Shown: positions 1 through 6,335 of the stretch, piece by piece
Numbering within the stretch: the first letter of the stretch is position 1
Layout of the letters: the number at the start of each line of letters is the position of its first letter
From: JAAYGT01 sp050252075
GTDB lineage: Bacteria; Pseudomonadota; Gammaproteobacteria; Burkholderiales; Burkholderiaceae_B
DNA length: 17,341 nucleotides
NCBI GenBank assembly: GCA_050252075.1
Contig: JBFWLP010000072.1
Coordinates: 1-17,341, forward strand
Direction: 5' to 3'
Notes under the pieces: model-generated
The model's input: only the letters and a program-made list of their open reading frames with translations
What the model was told of the DNA's origin: nothing
Database searches by the model: none
Program-made: the position numbers and the translations under genes

Positions 1-84
1 TGGATGTGGTCCTACAATAACGAGCGCCCAAATATGGCATTGGGCGGTATCACCCCAAAACAGCGGCTGACCATGGCCGCATAG
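1..84 (+). CDS. IS3-family-type transposase, C-terminal fragment (5' cut by window edge)
   Basis: The frame starting at base 1 reads 27 residues, including the segment YNNERPNMALGGITPKQ, and stops at TAG (82-84). The pattern W-x-x-YN-x-x-RP-x-x-x-L-x-x-x-TP-x-x is the extreme C-terminus of the DDE integrase-core (rve_3) domain of OrfB-type transposases of IS3-family elements. Only the tail is inside the window, so the catalytic DDE residues cannot be inspected and it is unknown whether the element is intact. The following bases are AT-richer than the host genes and include GGGGGGATTACC (114-125), which may belong to the element's right terminal inverted repeat. The left end is outside the window, so this cannot be confirmed. 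The family call is fairly safe; the exact IS group is not determined. Confidence 0.8.
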   Translation, partial: WMWSYNNERPNMALGGITPKQRLTMAA

Positions 85-210
85 CATTGCTACTTCTGAG
101 CACCGTTAAAAATGGGGGGATTACCGTATCAGTTGAGTGTCATGGAGTTCGTTATTCGTAAAATCATTGATTTTATTGAGACAATTGACTTACATTGACA
201 TCAATAAACA
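85..210. other. AT-rich junction between the IS fragment and yicC
   Basis: No gene is visible here. The first ~40 bases probably contain the right end of the insertion element (candidate terminal sequence near 114-125). The rest is markedly AT-rich compared with the flanking genes. It holds a short dyad, AAAATCA/TGATTTT (160-174), that could help end the yicC transcript, and four ATTGA pentamers starting at 166, 175, 184 and 194. No obvious target-site duplication can be named without the other end of the element. Confidence 0.4.
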
Positions 211-1134
211 TCACTCAATATTCTGCGCCTGCTCGCGCAGCTGTTCGATCAGCAGTTTCAGGTCGATGGCTGCGCGGGTAACGCTTAGCGCGCCGGCTTT
301 CGAGCCCAGTGTATTGGCCTCGCGGTTCATTTCCTGAAACAGGAAATCCAGCCGTTTGCCGGCGCTGCCGCTGTTCTTGTTCTGTTTTTCGCCGCCGTTG
401 CCGGACCCGGACAGCAGGTGATCCAGTTCGGCAATATGGGACTTGAGCCGCGAAAGTTCCTCGGCGACGTCGATACGCAGGCCGAACAGCGAGGCTTCCT
501 GGGCAATGCGGGCCGACAGTTCTTCCCCCTTGATCTGTGCAAAACCGTCGGGGCTGATCGATTCCAGCGCTTCACGCAGACGCGTGGTGATCTTTTCCTG
601 GTGGTCGGCCAGCAGGGCGGGCAATGCGGTTTCCACTGTGGCGACAATGGCGTGCATTTGCCGGGCGTACTCGCGCATGATTTCCACAAGCCGCTGCCCT
701 TCACGCTCGCGGGCAGCATTCAGTTCAATCAGCGCCTGTTCGGTGGCGGCCTGGCACATGGGCAGCCAGACGGCCGGGTCGGCCGAGTTGTCCCCCCCGG
801 CATTGAGCAGCTCGCTCAGGCGCGGTGCCGGAATATCGGGAATGTGGCTGCGGGCGCTGGCCAGTTGCCGGGCTACGGTTTTCAGCAGCTCGTGATCCAG
901 CGCCGTGCTGAGTGCCGAGGCGGATCGCATGGCACTGACACGTATATCGACTTTTCCCCGTTTTACGAAGGCGTTCAGCCGCTCGCGCACCATTCCTTCC
1001 GCGACGCGCAGATCGTCGGGCATGCGAAAGTTGATATCCAGAAAACGGCTGTTGACCGTGCGGAATTCTATCGTCACGATACCGGCCTCGGATTCTGCCC
1101 GGCCACTGCCAAACGCGGTCATGCTACGGATCAT
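211..1134 (-). CDS. yicC: YicC family endoribonuclease
   Basis: This encodes a 307-residue YicC/YloC-family protein. Family members are stress-linked endoribonucleases, and E. coli YicC has been tied to small-RNA turnover. The N-terminus begins MIRSMTAFG, the classic YicC opening, and the C-terminal DUF1732-type region carries RLDFLFQEMNREANTL. I chose the ATG at 1134 rather than the upstream in-frame ATG at 1170 because the family motif starts there and an AGGA lies about nine bases upstream. Just before the conserved C-terminal motif (residues ~242-258) is a Gly/Ser/Asn/Lys-rich linker that looks longer than in E. coli YicC. The gene diverges from rph across a 158-bp gap. Its downstream neighbour is an IS fragment, so any former downstream partner is lost or displaced. 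Confidence 0.93.
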   Translation of the reverse strand: MIRSMTAFGSGRAESEAGIVTIEFRTVNSRFLDINFRMPDDLRVAEGMVRERLNAFVKRGKVDIRVSAMRSASALSTALDHELLKTVARQLASARSHIPDIPAPRLSELLNAGGDNSADPAVWLPMCQAATEQALIELNAAREREGQRLVEIMREYARQMHAIVATVETALPALLADHQEKITTRLREALESISPDGFAQIKGEELSARIAQEASLFGLRIDVAEELSRLKSHIAELDHLLSGSGNGGEKQNKNSGSAGKRLDFLFQEMNREANTLGSKAGALSVTRAAIDLKLLIEQLREQAQNIE

Positions 1135-1292
1135 CGCGGGATTCCTGTAAAGAAGATGAATGAATGGCATTGTACGGCCTGCGGTTCCGGTACTCGTGGT
1201 AGCGTGCGCGCAATGCCGGTCGTGACTGTGAGAAAATGGCCAGGCCGCCTTGTGCGTCCTTTTGTTTTTCTTGTAGTGTTACGGAGATTGCC

Positions 1293-2060
1293 TTGACCGA
1301 TGCTGTGTCCCCTGTTTTGCTCGCCCGCCGTCCTGCCGACCGTTCGTCCACCGACCTGCGCCCCGTGGTGCTCACCCCGGGTTACACGCGCTATGCCGAG
1401 GGCTCCGTGCTGATGTGCGCCGGAGAAACACGGGTGTTGTGCAATGCCAGCGTGCTCGATAAGGTGCCGCCGTTTCTGAAAGGAAAAGGGCAGGGCTGGG
1501 TTACCGCCGAATACGGCATGTTGCCGCGGTCCACACACACCCGTTCCGACCGGGAAGCCGCCAAAGGCAAGCAAAGCGGGCGCACCCAGGAAATCCAGCG
1601 GCTGATTGGCCGCAGCCTGCGCGCGGTGGTCGATCTGCAAAAGCTGGGCGAACGCACCTTGCACATCGACTGCGATGTGCTTCAGGCCGACGGCGGTACC
1701 CGGTGCGCGGGCATTACCGGCGCCTGGGTGGCCATGGCCCTGGCGGTCAAGGGCCTGCTGGCGCAGGGGCTGCTGGCCGAAAACCCCATTACCGACCACG
1801 TTGCCGCGGTTTCCGTGGGGCTGGTGCACGGCTGTGCGCTGCTCGATCTGGATTACCTGGAAGATTCGGCCTGCGACGCCGACATGAATGTGGTCATGAC
1901 CGGCCAGGGCCGCTTTGTCGAGGTGCAGGGAACGGCCGAAGGGGCTACCTTTGACCGTCCTGCATTGAACGGGTTGCTGGATATCGCCCAGTCGGGCATT
2001 GCCCGGCTGGTCGAGCAGCAGGCCCGGGCACTGGCCGCCGGGCAGAGCGGCCGGAACTGA
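1293..2060 (+). CDS. rph: Ribonuclease PH (tRNA nucleotidyltransferase)
   Basis: RNase PH is a phosphorolytic 3'-to-5' exoribonuclease that trims tRNA 3' ends as a ring-shaped hexamer. From the TTG at 1293 the protein is 255 residues, slightly longer than the usual ~240. Visible family features are KVPPFLKGKGQGWVTAEYGM (58-77), the GRTQEIQRLIGRSLRAVVD stretch (96-114), the phosphate-site sequence DVLQADGGTRCAGITGA (128-144) and the acidic cluster DLDYLEDSACDADMN (185-199). The TTG is preferred over the in-frame ATG at 1236 because GGAG (1283-1286) sits six bases upstream and the family's N-terminus aligns there. The extra residues at the start are poorly conserved. The gene ends convergently with the acyl-CoA dehydrogenase gene, 33 bp away, with no clear terminator between them. 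Confidence 0.94.
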   Translation: MTDAVSPVLLARRPADRSSTDLRPVVLTPGYTRYAEGSVLMCAGETRVLCNASVLDKVPPFLKGKGQGWVTAEYGMLPRSTHTRSDREAAKGKQSGRTQEIQRLIGRSLRAVVDLQKLGERTLHIDCDVLQADGGTRCAGITGAWVAMALAVKGLLAQGLLAENPITDHVAAVSVGLVHGCALLDLDYLEDSACDADMNVVMTGQGRFVEVQGTAEGATFDRPALNGLLDIAQSGIARLVEQQARALAAGQSGRN

Positions 2061-2075
2061 ACGGCCGGAACTGAA
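2048..2075. repeat. 14-bp perfect tandem duplication across the rph stop codon
   Basis: The unit CGGCCGGAACTGAA occurs twice in direct succession (2048-2061 and 2062-2075), followed by a further partial CGG. The first copy contains the last codons and TGA stop of rph; the second lies in the rph/acyl-CoA dehydrogenase gap. This looks like slippage or a small duplication at the gene end. Confidence 0.9.
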
Positions 2076-2093
2076 CGGCTCCGGTGGAACGGC

Positions 2094-3254
2094 CTAGAAC
2101 GAACGGGGTAAACCCAGAATGTGTTCCGCCACGTACGACAGGATCAGGTTGGTTGAAATGGGCGCCACCTGATACAGGCGCGTTTCGCGGAATTTGCGCT
2201 CGACATCATATTCGTTGGCAAAGCCGAAACCGCCGTGGAACTGCAGGCAGGCATTGGCGGCTTCCCACGACGCGTCGGCAGCCAGCATTTTCGCCATGTT
2301 GGCCTGAGCTCCGCAAGGCTGGTGGGCATCGAACAGGCGGCAGGCCTCGTAGCGCATAAGGCTGGCGGCTTCAACGTTGATGTAGGCTTTTGCAATGGGA
2401 AACTGAACCCCCTGGTTCTGCCCGATGGGCCGCCCGAACACAATGCGCTCTTTGGCATAGGCGCTGACCTTGTCTATGAACCAGTAGCCGTCGCCGATAC
2501 ATTCGGCGGCAATCAGCGCGCGTTCGGCGTTCAGCCCGTCGAGTATGTATTTGAATCCTTTGCCTTCCTGGCCGATCAGGTTCTCGGCGGGAATTTCAAG
2601 GTTGTCGAAGAACAGTTCGTTGGTTTCATGGTTCACCATATTGGGAATGGGGCGAATTTCCAGCCCTTTGCCGACGGCCTCACGAAGGTCAACGATGAAA
2701 ATCGACATTCCTTCCGATTTTTTCTTCACCTCGTCCAGCGGCGTGGTGCGCGCCAGGAGTATCATCAGATCCGAATGCTGTACGCGTGAAATCCATACTT
2801 TCTGGCCGTTGATGACGTAGCGATCGCCTTTTTTCACCGCCGTGGTTTTTATGCGCGTGGTGTCGGTACCGGTGGTGGGCTCGGTAACCCCCATCGATTG
2901 CAGTCGCAGTTTGCCGCTGGCGATCTGGGGCAGATAGAGGTTCTTTTGTTCTTGCGATCCATGGCGCAGCAAGGTGCCCATGTTGTACATCTGGCCGTGG
3001 CAGGCGCCCGAGTTCCCGCCGTTGCGGTTGATTTCCTCCATGATGACCGAGGCGGCGGTCAGGCTCAGCCCCGACCCGCCGTATTCTTCGGGAATGAGTG
3101 CCGCCAGCCAGCCCGCTTCGGTGAGCGTGGTTACGAATTCTTCCGGGTAGCCGCGCTGCTCGTCAATTTTCCGGAAGTATTCCGCAGGGAACTGGGAACA
3201 GAGGTCGCGAATGGCATCGCGTATTTCCTGATACGGCAAGTGAGTCTGCGTCAT
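2094..3254 (-). CDS. Acyl-CoA dehydrogenase family protein
   Basis: A full-length (386 aa) FAD-dependent acyl-CoA dehydrogenase, a cytoplasmic flavoenzyme oxidising an acyl-CoA to its 2-enoyl-CoA and passing electrons to ETF. Seen in order: N-terminal helical domain (1-~118); the signature GVTEPTTGTDTTR (122-134) with KVWIS (152-156) in the beta domain; then the C-terminal helical domain with ERIVFGRPIG (269-278) and FHGGFGFANEYDVERKFRE (339-357). The loop that carries the catalytic Glu in short- and medium-chain enzymes reads YQVAPIST (361-368) and has no Glu. Instead E244 in GLNAERALIAA lies where isovaleryl-CoA and long-chain enzymes carry their base, so a branched-chain or other unusual substrate is plausible but unproven. 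It is divergent from a LysR-type gene, which is its likely regulator. The exact substrate is not recognisable. Confidence 0.93.
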   Translation of the reverse strand: MTQTHLPYQEIRDAIRDLCSQFPAEYFRKIDEQRGYPEEFVTTLTEAGWLAALIPEEYGGSGLSLTAASVIMEEINRNGGNSGACHGQMYNMGTLLRHGSQEQKNLYLPQIASGKLRLQSMGVTEPTTGTDTTRIKTTAVKKGDRYVINGQKVWISRVQHSDLMILLARTTPLDEVKKKSEGMSIFIVDLREAVGKGLEIRPIPNMVNHETNELFFDNLEIPAENLIGQEGKGFKYILDGLNAERALIAAECIGDGYWFIDKVSAYAKERIVFGRPIGQNQGVQFPIAKAYINVEAASLMRYEACRLFDAHQPCGAQANMAKMLAADASWEAANACLQFHGGFGFANEYDVERKFRETRLYQVAPISTNLILSYVAEHILGLPRSF

Positions 3255-3363
3255 GGGCGCGTTTCCGATTAATTACAATAGGCGCTACTTTGCCTGAACG
3301 CCCGGCAATTGCCAATTAGCGCGTGCTTAACCAGGGGTTTACCAATTTTGAAGAGACGTCAGC
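3255..3363. promoter_or_regulatory. Divergent control region between acyl-CoA dehydrogenase and lysR genes
   Basis: This 109-bp gap must hold the promoters of both divergent genes. It contains nested inverted repeats: GCGCTA (3282-3287) with TAGCGC (3317-3322), enclosing TTGCC (3290-3294) with GGCAA (3304-3308). It also contains the perfect palindrome GGCAATTGCC (3304-3313). LysR-type proteins usually bind dyads in exactly this kind of divergent gap, so these are candidate operator sites. I could not assign convincing -35/-10 pairs on either strand. Confidence 0.55.
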
Positions 3364-4305
3364 ATGGCAACCCACTTTGACCTCACCGACATGCAGTTGA
3401 TGGTGAACGTGGCCAATGCGCACAGCATGACCAGGGGCGCCGAGCGCTCTTATCTGTCGTTGCCGGCGGCCAGCAACCGGGTCAGGAATCTGGAGGCCCA
3501 TCTGGGTACCACGCTTTTTTACCGCACCAGCCAGGGGGTAACCCTGACGCCGTCGGGCGAGGCGTTTGTGCGGCATGCCCGCATTGTGCTGCGCCAGCTT
3601 GAGCATCTGCGCGGCGATATCCGGGAATATGCCAGCGGCGTGAAAGGGAAAGTGCGGATTTTTGCCAATACCACGGCCATCAACGAATTCATGCCTTCGC
3701 TGCTGGCCCGGTATCTGGCGGCACACCCCGATGTCACCGTGGAATTGCGCGAGCGGCTCAGCCACCTGGTGGTCAAAGCCGTGGCCGATGGTTCGGCCGA
3801 TGTCGGCATCACTGCGCAGGCCGAAAGTGCAGAACCTCTGGAGTTTTTGCCCTACCGGACCGACCGGCTGGTGGTGGTTACGCCCTCGGATCATCCCCTG
3901 GCGGCGCAGTCACGCGTAGGGTTCGACGATACGCTGGGGTACGATTTCATCGGTCTGACCGAAACCAGTGCCATTCATGCCTTCTTGCTTCAGGCCGCCG
4001 ACGATCTGGGCCGCCTGTTGCGTTTCCGGGTAGAGGTGAGCAATTTCGAAGCCGTCTGCCGTCTGGTGGCGGCACGCGTGGGTATCGGCGTGATTCCCGA
4101 AATGGCCGCCCGGCGGTATGTGCGTGACCTGCCTTTGCGCGTCATCGAACTGACCGACGACTGGGCCGTGCGGCGCCTGCACATCTGCGTGCGCCGCCTT
4201 GACAAACTTCCCGTGTTTGCCCGGGAACTGGTCGGCATGCTGGCGACCGACGCCGGGCAGACAACGTCTTCATCTTCTGTGCAACAACAAGGAACTGATC
4301 ACTGA
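3364..4305 (+). CDS. LysR-family transcriptional regulator
   Basis: A 313-residue LysR-type regulator. The N-terminal winged helix-turn-helix spans roughly residues 5-65, with SYLSLPAASNRVRNLEAHLG and the LFYRTSQGVTLTPSGE wing typical of the family. A linker helix to ~90 is followed by a two-lobed periplasmic-binding-protein-like effector domain (GKVRIFANT at ~94 onward; VAARVGIGVIPE near 237-248). AAGAG at 3351-3355 lies eight bases before the ATG. Divergent orientation to the acyl-CoA dehydrogenase gene suggests it controls that gene, with a CoA-ester or related acid as possible inducer (inference). The last ~18 residues are a Ser/Gln-rich tail outside the usual fold. Its TGA overlaps the rdgB ATG by one base, so it is co-transcribed with rdgB and hemW. 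The ligand is unknown. Confidence 0.93.
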   Translation: MATHFDLTDMQLMVNVANAHSMTRGAERSYLSLPAASNRVRNLEAHLGTTLFYRTSQGVTLTPSGEAFVRHARIVLRQLEHLRGDIREYASGVKGKVRIFANTTAINEFMPSLLARYLAAHPDVTVELRERLSHLVVKAVADGSADVGITAQAESAEPLEFLPYRTDRLVVVTPSDHPLAAQSRVGFDDTLGYDFIGLTETSAIHAFLLQAADDLGRLLRFRVEVSNFEAVCRLVAARVGIGVIPEMAARRYVRDLPLRVIELTDDWAVRRLHICVRRLDKLPVFARELVGMLATDAGQTTSSSSVQQQGTDH

Positions 4306-4919
4306 TGCAGGTCGTTTTAGCTTCTAATAACCAAGGAAAACTGCGGGAATTTTCCGCCATTCTGTCAACCGCCGGGATCACCATGATTGCCCAGGGCGAG
4401 CTGGGGGTGTCCGAGGCCGACGAACCCCACCTCACCTTTGTGGAAAACGCCCTGGCCAAGGCGCGCCATGCCAGCCGTGCCACAGGAAAACCGGCCCTGG
4501 CCGACGATTCCGGTTTATGCGTCGATGCGCTCTCGGGCGCGCCGGGCGTGTTTTCCGCGCGCTACGCCGCGCTTTCGGGTGGCGAAAAGTCCGATGCCGC
4601 CAATAACGCCCGCCTTGTCCGGGAGCTTGCCGGTGTGGCCAATCGCCGGGCCCAATACGTTGCCGTTCTGGTGTATGTTCGGTCGGCCGACGATCCGCGG
4701 CCCATTGTGGCCGAGGGGGTCTGGCATGGCCAGATCGTCGACACGGCCCAGGGCGATCAGGGCTTCGGTTACGATCCGCACTTTTATCTTCCCCAGCTGG
4801 GAAAGACCGTGGCCCAGTTGTCCCCGGATCAGAAAAACCGTTCCAGCCATCGCGCGCGTGCATTGCAGGCGCTGTTGTCGGCGCTGCGCGATCGCGATGC
4901 CGCCTGTTCGGCCACCTAG
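4305..4919 (+). CDS. rdgB: dITP/XTP pyrophosphatase (RdgB/HAM1 family)
   Basis: RdgB hydrolyses non-canonical purine nucleoside triphosphates (dITP, XTP, ITP) to monophosphate and pyrophosphate, keeping deaminated bases out of DNA and RNA. The 204-residue protein shows the family landmarks: LASNNQGKLREF (5-16) for triphosphate binding; E47 in TFVENALAKA; LADDSGLCVDAL (65-76); GAPGVFSARYA (78-88); FGYDPHF (154-160); and SHR (181-183). The ATG at 4305 shares its A with the stop of the LysR gene (TGATG), and AAGGA (4289-4293) inside the lysR coding end is the likely ribosome site, so translation may be coupled. hemW follows after 12 bases. The C-terminal ~10 residues are not conserved. Confidence 0.96.
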   Translation: MQVVLASNNQGKLREFSAILSTAGITMIAQGELGVSEADEPHLTFVENALAKARHASRATGKPALADDSGLCVDALSGAPGVFSARYAALSGGEKSDAANNARLVRELAGVANRRAQYVAVLVYVRSADDPRPIVAEGVWHGQIVDTAQGDQGFGYDPHFYLPQLGKTVAQLSPDQKNRSSHRARALQALLSALRDRDAACSAT

Positions 4920-4931
4920 GAATACGCTGCT

Positions 4932-6137
4932 TTGTCTACGCAAGAAATCCGTCGCCCCACCGTGCGGGTCAATGGCCAGGCCCGCTCATTGCTGACCAGC
5001 CTGCCGCCGTTGTCTCTTTACATTCACGTGCCCTGGTGTGTGCGCAAATGCCCTTATTGCGACTTCAATTCGCACGAAGCCCGCCAGGCCGTGCCGGAAG
5101 AGGCTTATTTGCAGGCGCTGGAAGCCGACCTGGAACAGGCGTTGCCATTGATCTGGGGCCGGCAGGTCATTTCAGTCTTTATCGGCGGCGGCACGCCAAG
5201 CCTGTTGTCCGCGCAGGCGGTTGACCGGCTGCTGGCCATGGTGCGCGCCCGTATTCATTTGCTGCCCGATGCCGAAATCACTCTGGAAGCCAACCCCGGA
5301 ACGGCCGAGGCGCAGCGTTTCAGGGATTACGCCGCCAGTGGCATCAACCGCCTTTCGCTGGGCATACAAAGCTTCAACGACCGGCATCTGCAGTCGCTGG
5401 GCCGCATTCACGACAGCGCCCAGGCGCGTGGCGCGATCGATATGGCGCAGCGTGCATTTACGCGAGTGAACCTTGATATTATGTACGCTCTGCCGGGGCA
5501 AACGCTGGAAGAATCCGAGGCTGATCTGCGTCAGGCCATGGCGTTCGGTACCGGGCATTTGTCCGTTTATCACCTGACGCTTGAGCCCAACACCGTGTTT
5601 GCGAAGTATCCACCGGTGGTGCCCGACGACGATGCCAGCGCCGCCATGCACGAGCGCATTCTGGAACTCACCGGGCAAGGCGGCTGGCAACAGTATGAAG
5701 TGTCGGCCTATGCCCGGCCCGGGCAGATATGCCGGCACAATGTGAATTACTGGGAATTCGGCGATTACCTGGGTATCGGGCCCGGCGCGCACGGGAAACT
5801 GTCATTTCACGACCGCATCATTCGCCAGTCGCGATTGCGCAATCCCGATTCCTGGATGCAGAAGGCGTTGCTGCGCGACGGCAGCCACATCGCCACCGAT
5901 GAGCCTGTCGACTGGCGTGCCCTGGGATTCGAGTTCATGATGAACGCCTTGCGTTTACGCGACGGTGTGCCGCGCCCGTACTTTTCCGAGCGCACGGGGC
6001 TGTCGGCACAGGCCATCGCCGAACCGCTGGCACGCGCCGGCCGAAAAGGTTTGCTGGAGCCGGCTACCGACCGTTTCCGCACCACCGCACTGGGTTGGCG
6101 TTTTCTGAACGATTTGCTGGCCGAATTTCTGGAATAG
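4932..6137 (+). CDS. hemW: HemW-type radical SAM protein (heme chaperone; formerly annotated as coproporphyrinogen III oxidase-like HemN)
   Basis: A 401-residue radical SAM protein. The [4Fe-4S] motif is CVRKCPYC (C36, C40, C43), followed by FIGGGTPS (83-90) and LEANPGT (118-124) of the SAM-binding barrel. Residues 269-274 read HNVNYW, the HNxxYW motif that marks HemW, which binds and transfers heme, rather than true HemN. The C-terminal HemN_C-type domain covers roughly 320-401. The start is a TTG (4932) with AGGA at 4918-4921, overlapping the rdgB stop, ten bases upstream. No ATG is suitably placed before the conserved LYIHVPWC segment. It is the last gene of the lysR-rdgB-hemW unit, 198 bp before the glnA start. 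Confidence 0.94.
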   Translation: MSTQEIRRPTVRVNGQARSLLTSLPPLSLYIHVPWCVRKCPYCDFNSHEARQAVPEEAYLQALEADLEQALPLIWGRQVISVFIGGGTPSLLSAQAVDRLLAMVRARIHLLPDAEITLEANPGTAEAQRFRDYAASGINRLSLGIQSFNDRHLQSLGRIHDSAQARGAIDMAQRAFTRVNLDIMYALPGQTLEESEADLRQAMAFGTGHLSVYHLTLEPNTVFAKYPPVVPDDDASAAMHERILELTGQGGWQQYEVSAYARPGQICRHNVNYWEFGDYLGIGPGAHGKLSFHDRIIRQSRLRNPDSWMQKALLRDGSHIATDEPVDWRALGFEFMMNALRLRDGVPRPYFSERTGLSAQAIAEPLARAGRKGLLEPATDRFRTTALGWRFLNDLLAEFLE

Positions 6138-6156
6138 GCGCGCGTTTCCGACGACA

Positions 6157-6216
6157 TGCACCGTATAATGCACCATTAGTGTGCCACGTGTTCCAGTGTG
6201 GTGCATTTTTGGTGCG
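6157..6216. promoter_or_regulatory. NtrC (NRI) enhancer-type sites upstream of glnA, with embedded TATAAT
   Basis: Two matches to the NtrC consensus TGCACCA-N3-TGGTGCA are visible. Site 1 (6169-6185) has a perfect left half and a GTGC core on the right (GCAC-N7-GTGC, 6170-6184). Site 2 (6189-6205) has a 5/7 left half and a perfect right half. Their centres are about 20 bp, or two helical turns, apart, and lie ~85-105 bp upstream of the predicted sigma-54 start. Extra half-sites TGCACC (6157-6162) and TGGTGC (6210-6215) flank them. A perfect TATAAT (6164-6169) overlaps the left side, although its -35 is weak. This resembles the E. coli glnA layout, in which NtrC sites overlap a sigma-70 promoter and drive a downstream sigma-54 promoter. 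Confidence 0.75.
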
Positions 6217-6255
6217 CAACGGCGTTCCGGTGGTCGATTTCCTTCCTGGCGAATA

Positions 6256-6271
6256 TGGCACGGTCTTTGCT
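6256..6271 (+). promoter_or_regulatory. Sigma-54 (RpoN) promoter of glnA
   Basis: The sequence TGGCAC-GGTCT-TTGCT is an essentially consensus -24/-12 element: TGGCAC (6256-6261), a 5-bp spacer, and TTGC (6267-6270). Transcription should begin near 6282, giving a leader of about 54 bases before the glnA ATG. NtrC-type sites lie at an appropriate upstream distance, and ntrB/ntrC follow glnA. Confidence 0.88.
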
Positions 6272-6308
6272 TAATGATCTGTGTCGTCAGTTTGTCTCAA
6301 TTACACAC

Positions 6309-6330
6309 GCCCCTTTTGGGCTCAGGAGCC
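6309..6330 (+). promoter_or_regulatory. Short hairpins over the glnA ribosome-binding site
   Basis: The glnA Shine-Dalgarno AGGAG (6324-6328) lies inside GGCTCAGGAGCC (6319-6330), which can fold as a 4-5 bp hairpin hiding it. An alternative 4-bp stem, GCCC (6309-6312) with GGGC (6318-6321), uses overlapping bases and excludes the first. Both stems are short, so this may be coincidence. Confidence 0.35.
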
Positions 6331-6335
6331 TTTCA

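Noticed and set aside
195..223. TTGACA (195-200) with a possible -10 near 217-223, as an outward promoter from the IS side
   Set aside because: The -10 match is poor, the element would read antisense into yicC, and no function can be supported.
1250..1277. TTGTGC / TGTAGT as an rph promoter
   Set aside because: The predicted start (~1284) would fall on the Shine-Dalgarno of the TTG start, so it cannot serve that start sensibly.
418..1296. 292-codon open frame on the plus strand opposite yicC
   Set aside because: It is a shadow of yicC in GC-rich DNA. Its translation shows no recognisable family, while the minus strand is a clear YicC protein.
6198..6335. N-terminal extension of GlnA from the ATG at 6198
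   Set aside because: It overlaps the NtrC sites and sigma-54 promoter, is not conserved, and a proper AGGAG precedes the ATG at 6336.
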